A stretch of 7,157 nt of DNA from NCBI GenBank assembly GCA_937891875.1, contig CALATR010001056.1, forward strand, positions 1 to 7,157, read 5' to 3'. The position numbers were made by a program, and so were the translations under genes. Every line of letters starts with the position of its first letter. Within the stretch, counting starts at the first letter, position 1. The stretch is from an uncultured Pseudomonadota bacterium. Lineage in GTDB: Bacteria > Myxococcota_A > UBA796 > GCA-2862545. Shown here one piece after another: positions 6,882 through 7,157 of the stretch. Under the pieces are notes generated by a model that was not told where the DNA came from, did no database searches, and saw nothing but the letters and a program-made list of their open reading frames with translations.

Positions 6882-6977
6882 TGTCCCGGCAAGGCGACCG
6901 GTAGCGGGCGTCGGGATCAGGTGGCTGACGGCGGGACGGAGGGGGCGCTCAGCGGTGGTGGGGGGTGGGGTGAGACA
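6882..6977. repeat. Right-end motifs of the transposon
   Basis: Three motifs match those at the other end: TGTCCCGG at 6882 (identical to the copy at 3684, with the next C also shared), GCGGGACG at 6931 (one change from the copy at 3663), and the terminal GTGAGACA at 6970-6977. The region also holds the upstream sequence of the accessory gene and so presumably the element promoter. The motif at 6882 is 17 bases before that gene's ATG, where a bound transposase could repress the operon. The match level is modest in such GC-rich DNA, apart from the terminal copy. Confidence 0.55.
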
Positions 6978-7157
6978 CAGCAGCCGAAGCAAGGCGGCGA
7001 CCGCGCTGCCGAGGTTGTGGCCGCGCTCGGCGGCGCCCTGCAGCAAGCGCGTGCTGGACGGTGCCGCGTGGCTCAGGCGGGTCATGCCGCTGGCCTGGCG
7101 CGCGGCCTTCTTCTCCGCGCGCAGCGCCGCTACGTGGTCGTCGTTCTCGATGACGAC
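6978..7157 (-). pseudogene. istA: Truncated IS21-family IstA transposase fragment
   Basis: Sixty codons read in one frame from the right edge give a sequence typical of the C-terminal region of IS21 IstA: HVAALRAEKKAARQ near the start, then APSSTRLLQGAAERGHNLG and AVAALLRLL. In intact IstA the last motif is followed by about 50 further residues starting with an acidic residue. Here the next codon is TGT, the first three bases of the transposon terminal motif, and the frame then runs through the transposon end as a proline-rich sequence to a stop at 6792-6794. The gene is therefore broken, and its 5' part lies beyond the window. The family call comes from motif memory, not a search. Confidence 0.7.

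Larger units (their letters stand above)
3486..6977 (-). mobile_element. Three-gene DDE/AAA+ transposon with repeat-rich end (Tn7/Tn5053-like logic)
   Basis: The element begins with TGTCCCAC at 3486 and ends with GTGAGACA at 6977, an 8-base terminal inverted repeat with one mismatch. It contains three genes on one strand (accessory protein, DDE transposase, AAA+ ATPase) and no passenger genes. TGT...ACA ends are usual for Mu/Tn7/IS21-type DDE elements. The right boundary is supported independently, because IS21 IstA similarity stops exactly at base 6978. The left boundary is weaker: it is the outermost of a cluster of similar motifs, 37 bases after the DUF4236 stop codon. Five-base flanks (AACGC left, CAGCA right) do not match, so a target duplication is absent or lost. 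Calling it a single complete element is inference. Confidence 0.7.

Noticed and set aside
6122..6892. N-terminal extension of the transposase frame to 783 residues
   Set aside because: The extension is a low-complexity Arg/Pro-rich sequence lying over the accessory gene in another frame. Transposase-like sequence begins near 6121, where a good ribosome site is found.
3486..6977. CRISPR-associated (CAST) or classical Tn7 transposon
   Set aside because: No Cas effector, TniQ/TnsD or TnsA-like gene is present between the ends, and the left-end sites are inverted pairs instead of Tn7-like direct repeats.

Overview
The window is GC-rich throughout, with dense G/C-ending codons. This suits a high-GC bacterium; a myxobacterium-like or other deltaproteobacterial lineage is my guess from the gene types, not something the sequence proves. 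It holds a small host gene block on the left, a compact transposable element on the right, and a scrap of an older insertion sequence at the right edge.

Left block (1-3448). A minus-strand N-acetylmuramoyl-L-alanine amidase (Amidase_2 fold) runs off the left edge. A 120 bp intergenic region with an operator-like inverted repeat separates it from a divergent two-gene operon on the plus strand. The first gene encodes a membrane protein of about 527 residues with a Cys/His-rich C-terminus resembling DUF3761. Ten bases later comes a protein of 411 residues with an N-terminal DUF4236 domain, a central membrane-like hairpin and a conserved-looking C-terminal domain. Together they may form a cell-envelope module, but their function is unknown.

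Right block (3486-6977). I interpret this as one complete, cargo-free transposon of about 3.5 kb. It carries three co-directional minus-strand genes: a 202-residue accessory protein with a possible helix-turn-helix, a DDE transposase (rve/IS481-like core, D166-D232-E269), and an ExeA/TniB-type AAA+ ATPase whose start codon overlaps the transposase stop (ATGA). The end beyond the ATPase is a 206 bp cluster of eight 8-bp TGTCCCAC-like motifs, mostly in inverted pairs. The other end stops with GTGAGACA, the inverted counterpart of the first motif (7 of 8 bases). By analogy with TnsB/TnsC and TniA/TniB systems, the transposase would bind the repeats and the ATPase would choose or activate targets. 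I see no TnsA, TniQ/TnsD or Cas gene.

Right edge (6978-7157). The last 60 codons read as the C-terminal part of an IS21-family IstA transposase. The similarity stops exactly at the first base of the terminal motif, which supports placing the boundary at 6977. The rest of istA is not on the other side and no target duplication is visible, so the locus has probably been rearranged since insertion.
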